Shown here: in pieces, positions 1-7,149 of the stretch
Layout of the letters: each line of letters begins with the position of its first letter
Numbering within the stretch: position 1 is the first letter of the stretch
Assembly (NCBI GenBank): GCA_002297505.1
Contig: DBLQ01000060.1
Coordinates: 1 to 27,293 of the forward strand
From: Flavobacteriales bacterium UBA720
GTDB taxonomy: Bacteria > Bacteroidota > Bacteroidia > Flavobacteriales > Weeksellaceae
DNA: 27,293 nt
Reading direction: 5' to 3'
Position numbers and translations under genes: made by a program
The notes under the pieces: model-generated
What the model saw: only the letters and a program-made list of their open reading frames with translations
Database searches by the model: none
Told to the model about the DNA's origin: nothing

Positions 1-17
1 CGACGCTCTTCCGATCT
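1..17 (+). other. Illumina adapter remnant (artefact)
   Basis: Bases 1-17 read CGACGCTCTTCCGATCT, identical to the 3' end of the standard Illumina read-1 adapter, and genomic-looking coding sequence starts right after them. This is untrimmed library sequence at a contig end, not biology. The reading frame of the neighbouring gene should be considered only from base 18. Confidence 0.95.
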
Positions 18-807
18 CTTTTACCTCATTTCGTTCGGCTGTGCTCAGGCTGTCCAAAATAATGATGGGCTCCAACTGATGATTGGTTTTAAGAATTTCT
101 TCTTCAGAAAGATTGGTGGATTGTTTTATCTTGAGTATCAGAAGTTTTCTTTTATTTTGAACATCTGCACGTTTGGAAGCCAATTCCAGAGTGGAAAGTT
201 TGATCTTATCTCGGTCGTAAGGAATTGCCAACCCTTCGGATATCGCCTTTTCTACTCTTTCTTTTTCCTTATTCAATCTCTTTTCGCTGTTATCGATGAG
301 TTTTTCAGCGGTTTCCAGAAGTTTGAGACGGTCAAAGCTCCCTATGATATCTTTTATGACCTCATTTTTCTGATTTTCCATCATAAAAGCTGTTCCTGTG
401 TTTTTTTCTTTGAGAGCCTTGGCTCCATTTAGGATTTGTCCGCCACTGAACAGTACCGCTTTTGCGGTAATACCTCCATAAAGGATATTCGCATTTGTGC
501 TGAAATCGGAAGATCCCCCAAAAACAGGATATCCTGTGATGGGTAAATTCAGGGTAGCTAGATCTAATTTTGCATCACTGCTGATGTAAGAGTATAAACC
601 TGACGCCTCGACCTTCGGTATATATTTGGCCAATATGCTTTTGCGTTCTAATTCTAATTTTTGTAATTCAAGATCTTGATTCCTTATTTCAGTGTTTTTT
701 TGCAATGCCTTTCCGATAGCATAATCCAAATCCTTACTTACAAGAATCTGTGCGTTGATGATAGTGCCGAATAGGATCAATGTAATGGCTAAGTTTATTT
801 TTTTCAT
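18..807 (-). CDS. TolC-family outer membrane efflux protein (partial, runs off window)
   Basis: An open frame with no stop runs from ATG at 807 to the adapter junction, giving about 263 residues of a family that is usually 420-480 aa, so the C-terminal part is missing. It begins MKKINLAITLILFGTIINAQ, a signal peptide. A long helical stretch follows (repeated Leu/Glu/Lys heptad-like text such as IRNQDLELQKLELERKSILAKY), then a beta-like segment with SGGQILNGAKALKEK, then more helices ending in SNLSEEEIL. This alternation of helical hairpins and short strands is typical of TolC/OEP proteins, the outer-membrane exit ducts of tripartite efflux pumps. Its ATG overlaps the MarR stop by 4 bp (ATGA), which suggests translational coupling. 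The pump's periplasmic adaptor and inner-membrane transporter would be expected beyond the left edge. Family assignment is from sequence character; the substrate is unknown. Confidence 0.82.
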
Positions 808-1259
808 ACCATTTCGTTTTGAATGTTGTTTTGAATATGCTGAAAGAAGTTTTTTATCTCCATAATTTGATTTTCTGAAAGTCCTCTGGTTGCTCTTTCG
901 GTGACATTGTTCACAATATACATTACTTTTTCCTCTATCTCCTTTCCTTTATTTGTTAAATATATTAGATTTTGCCTTCTGTCAGTAGGGTGAGACCTTC
1001 TTTCTACGTAACCTTCTTTTTCCAATTGATCAATAAGTCTAGTTATGCTGGGTTTATCCCTGTGGGTAAAATCTGCTATTGCCTGCTGTGAACATCCCTG
1101 TTGTTTCCATAAAGGTACTAGCACCGACCATTGTTCCCGGGTCAAGTTAATATTATTCAATTTGAATTGCTGAACCAAAAAACGGTTGAACAGTAGAGGT
1201 ACATTGCCGGTAAGCAGATTGTATCGATCTTGGTCAGTTAATATTTTTTCAGCTTTCAT
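804..1259 (-). CDS. MarR-family transcriptional regulator
   Basis: A 151-aa winged-helix regulator. The central part shows the MarR signature: LTREQWSVLVPLW, then the recognition helix region (SQQAIADFTHRDKPSITRLI), then the wing with ERRSHPTDRRQNLIYLT. The dimerisation helices lie at both ends. I choose ATG at 1259 (MKAEKILTDQ) rather than the longer frame opening with TTG at 1280, because 1278-1285 matches a TAnnTTTG promoter element and the leader would otherwise start inside it. MarR proteins are usually dimeric repressors relieved by small hydrophobic ligands. Here the gene is the first of an efflux operon (TolC gene overlapping by 4 bp) and has a palindrome in its own promoter, consistent with autorepression of a drug/solvent efflux operon. 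The ligand cannot be told. Confidence 0.9.
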   Translation of the reverse strand: MKAEKILTDQDRYNLLTGNVPLLFNRFLVQQFKLNNINLTREQWSVLVPLWKQQGCSQQAIADFTHRDKPSITRLIDQLEKEGYVERRSHPTDRRQNLIYLTNKGKEIEEKVMYIVNNVTERATRGLSENQIMEIKNFFQHIQNNIQNEMV

Positions 1260-1277
1260 ATAAAAATTATTATTGAA

Positions 1278-1285
1278 CAAAGTTA
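1278..1285 (-). promoter_or_regulatory. Candidate -7 element (TAACTTTG) of marR-tolC
   Basis: Read on the minus strand, 1285 to 1278 is TAACTTTG, matching the Bacteroidota -7 consensus TAnnTTTG. It lies about 18 bp before the ATG at 1259, leaving a short leader. A TTG lies 21 bp upstream, inside the palindrome at 1293-1314. Confidence 0.55.
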
Positions 1286-1292
1286 ATTAAAC

Positions 1293-1314
1293 AATAGTTG
1301 TAATAACAACTATT
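1293..1314. promoter_or_regulatory. MarR operator palindrome
   Basis: A perfect 9-bp inverted repeat AATAGTTGT / ACAACTATT with a 4-bp spacer lies directly upstream of the candidate -7 element and covers the -33 region. Size, symmetry and the TTG...CAA core fit MarR-family operators. Binding here would block the polymerase and repress marR-tolC. The repeat is seen directly; the binding is inferred. Confidence 0.65.
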
Positions 1315-1425
1315 TATGTTAAATTTTTTTTAATCTTAATATCATTGAGATGACATAAGCTTTTGATTTGATTATTGTTAAGATAATTTGTGATTATTGA
1401 AAATAAACAATGGTTAAAAATAAAT

Positions 1426-1456
1426 AAAAGCTGTTCGGAATTTCGGACAGCTTTTT
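1426..1456 (-). terminator. Rho-independent terminator of the glycerol/porin operon
   Basis: AAAAGCTGT (1426-1434) pairs with ACAGCTTTT (1447-1455), and the stem extends inward through CGG/TCG positions with minor mismatch. On the minus strand the hairpin is followed by CTTTTATTTATTTTT. It lies about 30 bp after the stop of the broken porin gene (1487), so it most likely ends that operon. The A/T flanks on both sides mean it could also work on the other strand. Confidence 0.75.
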
Positions 1457-1486
1457 GGGGATTAATTTCTTAAAGAAAAATATTTG

Positions 1487-2314
1487 TCAAAACAAAGTCG
1501 TTGCAAACTGTATTCTTGCATATTTGTTGGAAGGATTCCACATAGTGGTAAAAGATAATGGAATATGGGCAGAAAAAATTTTGATGTTTTTACTTGCAGA
1601 GAATCCGATATTCACAATATCGAAATCGTTTTTGCCGTTCCCATATAGAAAAGTACCTTGTCCAAGACTTCTTTTTCCGGGATTGAAAGCAAAACCTCAA
1701 CCCAGAAATCCATTAAGCTTAACAGAACCTGTTGAAATCAATGGATAACTTATCTCTATATAGGTGGAATATTTGTTGCTGTCGTATTCGCTATTTTCAT
1801 TCAATTTTACTTCTCCTGCATTGGCTCCTCCATAAAGCATGACATCTACTTCAACTCTTAAAGGGAATTTTTCAGGAAACTAATAAGATGTTCTTAAATC
1901 AATGATATGCGTTGGTTTGTCCTTAGAGTAATTAAAAATATCGTCTGATGCAATAAGTTCATTGATATTCCTGGAGTTGAACAAATCCCAGATTCCTATA
2001 GAAAATCCTTTATCTGCATATTGGATATAATAATTAATTTCTTTGTAATGGGTTTCATCACTGTCATTGGAGATAGCAGATGCACCCCAGATTCCTAACT
2101 GTAATGTTTTCGATTTGTTGAGGTCGTACCACAGTTGTCCGGAAACGATTGGTTTGTCCGTAATAATAAGTCCTCTCCACAAATGGTTTGTTTTTATCCC
2201 CGCAGAAAGGTGGAGGTTGTCATTTTCAGCAGAAGCCCCATCATCTTCAGATGTCTGTGCCAGTAATAGTGTTATTGCAAACAAGCTCGTCAGCAATGTT
2301 GATATTTTTTTCAT
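1487..2314 (-). pseudogene. Porin-like outer membrane protein, broken by two in-frame stops
   Basis: A signal peptide (MKKISTLLTSLFAITLLLAQ) opens a 275-codon frame that reads as one protein in a single frame, interrupted by TAG at 1880-1882 and TGA at 1697-1699. The text on either side of each stop is continuous (HIIDLRTSY / FPEKFPLRVEVDV; STGSVKLNGFLG / GFAFNPGKRSLGQG). It ends in a typical beta-barrel strand with terminal Phe (ARIQFATTLF), which suggests an outer-membrane barrel. I recognise it only as the small porin-like protein often found after glpF in Flavobacteriia. Either stop alone removes the closing strands. Both stops are explained by single C-to-T or G-to-A changes (CAG to TAG; TGG to TGA), though the ancestral codons are inferred. 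Confidence 0.75.
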
Positions 2315-2335
2315 GGTAAATTTGATGGAATAGAT

Positions 2336-3052
2336 TTAATGTAATAGATTGAATATAAGAATTGATATTAAAGCTCCTGTAACAGGTCCTATTATTGGTA
2401 TCCAGGCATAACTCCAGTTACTGGAACTTTTTCCTTTTATGGGTAAAATGGCATGCATGATTCTCGGATCGAGGTCTCTTGCAGGATTGATGGCGTATCC
2501 TGTTGTTCCTCCAAGCGATAATCCGATTGCCCAAATAAGTGTGGTTATTGGCCATCTTCCTGTGCTTCCCAAGTTTACGGCAGATCCTTGGAAACTCATA
2601 GCAACATAGAGCAAAACAAATGTTCCCAATACTTCAGAAAAGAAATTGAGGGGAGTGTTCTTGATTGATGGGGATGTAGAAAAACAAGCAAGCTGTGAGT
2701 GTGGTTCTGCAGATGTCTCATCAAAATGGTCTTTATATAGTAACCATACCAAAAATGCTCCTAGCATAGCTCCTGTCAATTAGCCTCCGATGTAAGGCAA
2801 TAATTGGCTGGTAGTATAAGCTCCGTTTATCCAGCCTGCAATTACAGTGGCTGGATTTAGTTCTCCAGCACTGCCTAGATTGACAGCAACTAAACCTCCG
2901 GCGAATACTGCAAATCCCCAGGCAGCTGTAATGGAAATGATACCTCCGCCATTACCTCCTGTTTTTTTGAGAAGGATATTGGCTACGACCCCGTTTCCTA
3001 AGAGAATAAGGAACATCGTTCCCATCATCTCTGCAATAAAATTAGTTGACAT
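2336..3052 (-). pseudogene. glpF: Aquaglyceroporin GlpF (MIP family) with premature stop
   Basis: A 238-codon MIP channel split by TAA at 2780-2782. The reading frame is unchanged across the stop: LLPYIGG then stop then LTGAMLGAFLVWLLYKDHF. The first NPA half is present (GELNPATVIAGW) and the second is INPARDLDPRIMHAILPIKGK, where the family normally has NPARDLGPR, so a conserved Gly is Asp here. The stop fits CAA to TAA. GlpF carries glycerol across the inner membrane for capture by glycerol kinase, and a kinase scrap lies just upstream in the same orientation. The downstream half has an ATG at 2779, but half a channel without its first repeat should not form a pore. Unless the stop is a sequencing error, the gene is dead. 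Confidence 0.85.
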
Positions 3053-3138
3053 AATAAATAATGATATAATAGTTTAATTTTCTTAGTTATTTAATGGGCT
3101 GTTTAATAATAGCTCAGTTTTGTTGGAGATTGTTGTTT

Positions 3139-3249
3139 TTATTCTTCCCAGTTTTTGGATCTTCCTACTGCCTTATGCCATCCTTTAATCATTTCGTCCG
3201 CTTTTTCACGCTCCATTTTAGGGTCAAATTTTTTGAAGAAAGGCTCAGA
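3139..3249 (-). pseudogene. glpK: Glycerol kinase C-terminal remnant
   Basis: Reading the minus strand towards the stop TAA at 3139-3141 gives SEPFFKKFDPKMEREKADEM, then IKGWHKAVGRSKNWEE. This matches the C-terminal helix of glycerol kinase, which typically ends in a W-KAV-RS--W pattern. Only 36 codons remain; an in-frame TAA lies at 3250-3252 and no kinase sequence is visible further upstream. The remaining ~460 residues are gone, probably by insertion and deletion at about 3250. Position ahead of glpF matches the usual glpK-glpF order. Confidence 0.75.
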
Positions 3250-3274
3250 TTATAAAATCCAAGCCCTAACTTTT

Positions 3275-3311
3275 TAACTTACACACTTTGTGGGATAGTG
3301 TCAATAAGTTA
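3275..3311. repeat. Imperfect inverted repeat at the glpK break, possible IS end
   Basis: TAACTTACACAC (3275-3286) is mirrored by GTGTcaaTAAGTTA (3298-3311) around TTTGTGGGATA. On the minus strand the text GACACTATCCC...GTGTGTAAGTTA resembles in style the terminal repeats of IS256-type elements, which commonly contain GTGTAA. No transposase is nearby. It could be an IS scar or simply a hairpin, and it has no U-tract to make it a terminator. Confidence 0.35.
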
Positions 3312-3444
3312 GTGAGACGCTACCTTTATTCTGATAGTTTTTTGTCAACATAACAGAACTCTCTATCGAAACCAATTATTATTAGGTGTTAGGAGTGTTA
3401 TAAGTTACACATATACAATATAGTTAAGCTTTAGTTGAATCATT

Positions 3445-5721
3445 CTAAAGCAATTCTGCTTCAATTATTTTTAAATCCTTAGAATTGCCTCCAACCATCA
3501 ATTTAAAACTTCCAGGTTCCACCACAAAATCACCTTGATTATTATAGAACCCAAGTTCTTTCTCTGTAATTGGAAAAGTTATAATTTTTGATTCACCAGC
3601 TTTTAAGTTGACCAATTCAAATGCTTTCAATTCCATTACAGGCCTTGCCACCGATGCAAACTCATCCTGAATATAAAGTTGAACAACTTCTTTACCTTCA
3701 TATTTTCCGGTGTTTGTAAGGGTTACATAAACCTGAATGTTTTCACCTTTTGCAAACGACTTTTTATTGATTTTAAAATCAGAATAGTCAAAAGTGGTAT
3801 AACTTAATCCAAAACCAAAAGGATAGAGTGGTGTTTTTTCTACATCGGAATAATGGCTCCAGAAAACATTGTTGTCTTTGTCTGTGTAGCGTCCTGTGCT
3901 ATAATTGTTGTAATATATTGGGATTTGACCAACATTTCTAGGGAAAGTCATTGGTAATTTTCCACTCGGGTTATAATCACCGTAAAGTACTTGAGCAACT
4001 GCATTTCCGGATTCTGTTCCCAGATGCCAAGCTTCCACAATAGCAGGAATGTTTTCCGATGCCCAATTGATACTCAAAGGTCTTCCATTATTAAGAACCA
4101 AAACAATATTCGAATTGATTTTATAAATTTCTTTTAAAAATTCTTCTTGTAAACCTGGAAGATTGATATCAGTTCGGCTTCTTGCTTCTCCCGTACTGAA
4201 GCTATGTTCACCCAAAACCATTACAATGACATCGGCATATTTTGCTGCTTGTTTCGCTTCTTCAAGACCTGATTTGGCTGTAGTGTTGTAATTAACTTCT
4301 GTTAAGAACGTTGGTTCTTCTGTAGTAAGTTTTGGACCTTCAACATAATTTAAGGTATTTCCCTTGTAACTTTTAAAACCTTCCAATACAGATACTGCAG
4401 TGTTGTTATCGGACGCAATTCTCCAACTTCCCAGTGGTGAGTTTTTACTTGATGCCAAGCTGCCTAATAACAAGATTTTCTGTCCTGACTTTTTAAGTGG
4501 AAGCAGTTGTTTATCGTTTTTCAGAAGGACGATGGATTTTTTTGCCATATCGAGGACAGCTTCGTGATTGGCTTTGCTTCCTATTACTTCTTTTTCTCTT
4601 TTCTCATCCAGGAAACGATATGGATTATCGAACAATCCCAATTCGTATTTCACACGTAAAACTCTCCTAACAGCATCATCCACATATTTCTGGTCAACTT
4701 TTCCTTGCTTTAACAATTCGATGAGGTGGGGAACATAGATTCCGCCTTCCATATCCATATCTGTTCCAGCTTCTACAGCAGAAATAGCTGCTGACTTTTC
4801 ATCTTTAGAATAGCCCCAGGGAATCATTTCACGTATTGAAGCCCAATCCGAAATCACAAAACCGGAGAATCCCCATTTGTTTTTCAGTGTTTCTCTTAAA
4901 AGATATTTGTCTCCGGAAGCCGGAATACCATTAATAGTATTGAAAGATGTCATTACCGTTCTCAGGCCTGTATCAACAGCAGCCTTGAATGGCGGTAAAA
5001 TCTGATTGTATAATGTATTGTTCCCAATTTCCGAAGCATTATATTCTAATCCTGCTACAACAAAACCATATCCTGCAAAATGTTTTGCGCTGGCAGCAAT
5101 TCTGAGTGGAGATTTGAAGCTGTTATCACCTTGGAAGCCTTTTACCCTGGCAACTGCTATTTTACTACCAAGATAAGGGTCTTCGCCAGCGCCTTCCATT
5201 ACACGTCCCCATCTTGCATCTCTGGAGATGTCCATCATTGGACCAAATGTCCAGTTGATACCGGAAGCTGCTGCTTCTGAGGCCGCAACCTCTGCCGATT
5301 TTTCTATCGCCGCCAAATCCCAGCTCGCAGCTTCTGCCAGAGGAATTGGAGACAAAGTTTTATAACCGTGGATGACATCAAAACCGATAATCAAAGGAAT
5401 GCCTAATCTTGTTTGCTCAACGGCGATTTTCTGAACCGCTTTTACTTCTTTTACACCACGTACAGTTAACATAGAGCCAACCAAACCTTTCTTAATGTTT
5501 TCATATTTCTGTTCCGCTGTTCCGCCAACCGGAGCTGGACCTGTAACATCCCAAAAACCATTGTACTGGTTCATCTGTCCCACTTTTTCCTCGATGGTCA
5601 TTTTTGCCATCAATACATCGATTTTTTTCTCTATTTCGGGGTTGAGTTTTTGCTGCGCATTGGCGTTACTCACTGTTACTATGCTCATTAATGTGATGAT
5701 TAATATTTTGGTTATTCTCAT
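3445..5721 (-). CDS. bglX: GH3 beta-glycosidase (BglX-like; beta-glucosidase/beta-mannosidase)
   Basis: A full-length 758-aa exported GH3 enzyme, last of the mannan operon. Signal peptide about 1-23 (ends NANAQ). The (alpha/beta)8 domain runs about 27-360 with KHFAGYG (K213-H214) and the nucleophile loop FVISDWAS (D292). The alpha/beta sandwich follows at about 390-600 with GEARSRTD, where E512 is the probable acid/base. A fibronectin-III-like domain closes the protein at about 670-755. There is no lipobox, so the enzyme is expected in the periplasm. GH3 enzymes of this type remove single beta-linked sugars from non-reducing ends. In this locus the likely substrates are gluco- or manno-oligosaccharides from glucomannan, though the exact specificity cannot be read from motifs. 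The start is 37 bp after the esterase stop. No terminator is visible after the gene. Confidence 0.93.
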   Translation of the reverse strand: MRITKILIITLMSIVTVSNANAQQKLNPEIEKKIDVLMAKMTIEEKVGQMNQYNGFWDVTGPAPVGGTAEQKYENIKKGLVGSMLTVRGVKEVKAVQKIAVEQTRLGIPLIIGFDVIHGYKTLSPIPLAEAASWDLAAIEKSAEVAASEAAASGINWTFGPMMDISRDARWGRVMEGAGEDPYLGSKIAVARVKGFQGDNSFKSPLRIAASAKHFAGYGFVVAGLEYNASEIGNNTLYNQILPPFKAAVDTGLRTVMTSFNTINGIPASGDKYLLRETLKNKWGFSGFVISDWASIREMIPWGYSKDEKSAAISAVEAGTDMDMEGGIYVPHLIELLKQGKVDQKYVDDAVRRVLRVKYELGLFDNPYRFLDEKREKEVIGSKANHEAVLDMAKKSIVLLKNDKQLLPLKKSGQKILLLGSLASSKNSPLGSWRIASDNNTAVSVLEGFKSYKGNTLNYVEGPKLTTEEPTFLTEVNYNTTAKSGLEEAKQAAKYADVIVMVLGEHSFSTGEARSRTDINLPGLQEEFLKEIYKINSNIVLVLNNGRPLSINWASENIPAIVEAWHLGTESGNAVAQVLYGDYNPSGKLPMTFPRNVGQIPIYYNNYSTGRYTDKDNNVFWSHYSDVEKTPLYPFGFGLSYTTFDYSDFKINKKSFAKGENIQVYVTLTNTGKYEGKEVVQLYIQDEFASVARPVMELKAFELVNLKAGESKIITFPITEKELGFYNNQGDFVVEPGSFKLMVGGNSKDLKIIEAELL

Positions 5722-5758
5722 TATTGGATTTTTTCCTGAGTTATTTTATACTTTAAAC

Positions 5759-7138
5759 TTATTTAAGGTTCTCGGATGTGTAAGCTGAAGCAGGTAAGTC
5801 AGCTTTGTTGTAAAGGTCAGATTTAGCAATGTTACTCCAAGCATATCTTACGTCAACTGGATTGGAAACTTCTTTTGCAGAAATAATAACCTGATTTCCT
5901 TTTATCTCAGCAATAGCAGGGAAAAATTTTCCATCTTTATCAGATACTTCAAATAGTTTTGACTCTTTATTCTTAAAATGAAGTCCTTCTGCAAAATCAT
6001 AGGTTATAAAAGCTTTTTTATCCTTATATTCTATAGATTTCACTTTCGGACTTTCTACCAATCCCAAATTTTGTTTGTAAATATTTTTCAGAATTAAGTT
6101 TGCCATCCTAATACCCACAGGTTTCTTATTTTTAGGATGGATGTCATCCGTTTTATCTAAATCCGATGTCACAACCAATCCGGAATCTGGGACAGTCTCA
6201 GAAACAACTCTCTGTGCATTTTGGATTCTGACAGTTGTATCACCCCATCCTGTATAACCTGCAATCTGTACAATATAAAAAGGAAGAACATCGGCTTTTG
6301 CTTTTCTCCAGGATTCTATCATGGAAGAGAGCAGAGTAGAGTAGCTGTCAGGATTACCTGTATTGGTCTCACCCTGATACCAAAGGATTCCTTTTGTTTT
6401 GAATTGATTGATTGGATAAATCATCGCATTGTAAGCACCACCGGTAAGAGTTGGATAATATTCAGAATTTCCGAGTTTTTTATAATTTTCCAAAAGCTCT
6501 GGCTTTTGTGAAAAAACTTCTTTTGGAGTCCATAATTCTGCAGCAGAACCTCCCCAAGCAGAACAGATAATCCCGACAGGAACATTTTTTAACTCATTTT
6601 GAAGTCTTTCAGCAAAGAAATAACCAATTGCACTAAAATATTTCATCGTTTCCGGTGTGCAAACATGCCAATTTCCAAATAGATTGTTCTGAGGAAATTC
6701 TGATGAAAGTTTAGGAACCGAGAAAAACCGAATGTTGGGATAATTTGCTTTTGCTACTTCTACATCTCCGTCTTTTATTCCCCAAGCTGCGCTCATTTCC
6801 ATATTGGATTGTCCCGAAACTAGCCATACTTCGCCCAGCATTATATTTTTTAGAACAACCTCGTTATAACCTTTTAGTTTGATGGTGTAAGGTCCGTCTT
6901 CTTTCCCTGTCGGGATTTTGAATTTGAATGTGGCATCATTTCCCGCAGTTGCTTTGTATTCTTGGTCAAGGAAATCAGCAGTCAACGTGATTTCTTCTTT
7001 TGGATTGGCGTTTCCCCAGATGACAACTTCTGCATTGCGTTGCAAAACCATATTGTCTGTGAATATCGCAGGAAGATTGATATTGGCAAAATTCATAGCA
7101 GATATCAAGCAAGTTAATATGATTTGAAGTTTTTTCAT
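5759..7138 (-). CDS. SASA-family carbohydrate acetylesterase
   Basis: A 459-aa protein of the sialate O-acetylesterase-like (SASA/SGNH) family, with a signal peptide at about 1-19. The N-terminal beta domain (22-100) leads into the esterase core with VSGQSNMEM (nucleophile S111), WYQGETN (264-269 region) and DDIHP (D331/D332 and H334), giving the Ser-His-Asp set. A C-terminal beta segment follows. Family members remove O-acetyl groups from sialate, xylan or other glycans. In this operon the substrate is most likely acetylated mannan or manno-oligosaccharides, which need deacetylation before the mannanases and phosphorylase can act. That is a context inference; sialidase genes are absent here. 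The gene starts 11 bp after the GH5-CE2 stop, so it is co-transcribed. Confidence 0.88.
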   Translation of the reverse strand: MKKLQIILTCLISAMNFANINLPAIFTDNMVLQRNAEVVIWGNANPKEEITLTADFLDQEYKATAGNDATFKFKIPTGKEDGPYTIKLKGYNEVVLKNIMLGEVWLVSGQSNMEMSAAWGIKDGDVEVAKANYPNIRFFSVPKLSSEFPQNNLFGNWHVCTPETMKYFSAIGYFFAERLQNELKNVPVGIICSAWGGSAAELWTPKEVFSQKPELLENYKKLGNSEYYPTLTGGAYNAMIYPINQFKTKGILWYQGETNTGNPDSYSTLLSSMIESWRKAKADVLPFYIVQIAGYTGWGDTTVRIQNAQRVVSETVPDSGLVVTSDLDKTDDIHPKNKKPVGIRMANLILKNIYKQNLGLVESPKVKSIEYKDKKAFITYDFAEGLHFKNKESKLFEVSDKDGKFFPAIAEIKGNQVIISAKEVSNPVDVRYAWSNIAKSDLYNKADLPASAYTSENLK

Positions 7139-7149
7139 TTTAGAAATAT

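Noticed and set aside
79..432. Plus-strand 117-codon Phe-rich frame
   Set aside because: The minus strand here is the uninterrupted TolC-family gene; the Phe/Ser-rich text is the usual antisense of a Lys/Glu-rich helical protein.
1260..1280. N-terminal extension of MarR starting at TTG 1280
   Set aside because: The TTG is inside the TAACTTTG promoter element; ATG at 1259 fits the family start better.
1455..1748. Plus-strand 97-codon frame after the terminator
   Set aside because: It starts on the terminator stem and lies opposite the continued reading frame of the broken porin, whose protein text is convincing.
2336..2779. Downstream half of glpF as a separate small membrane protein gene
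   Set aside because: The frame and family homology continue straight across the stop, so it is the second half of one channel rather than an independent gene.
3275..3311. Inverted repeat as terminator of the mannan operon
   Set aside because: No U-tract follows on the minus strand and the stem is interrupted.
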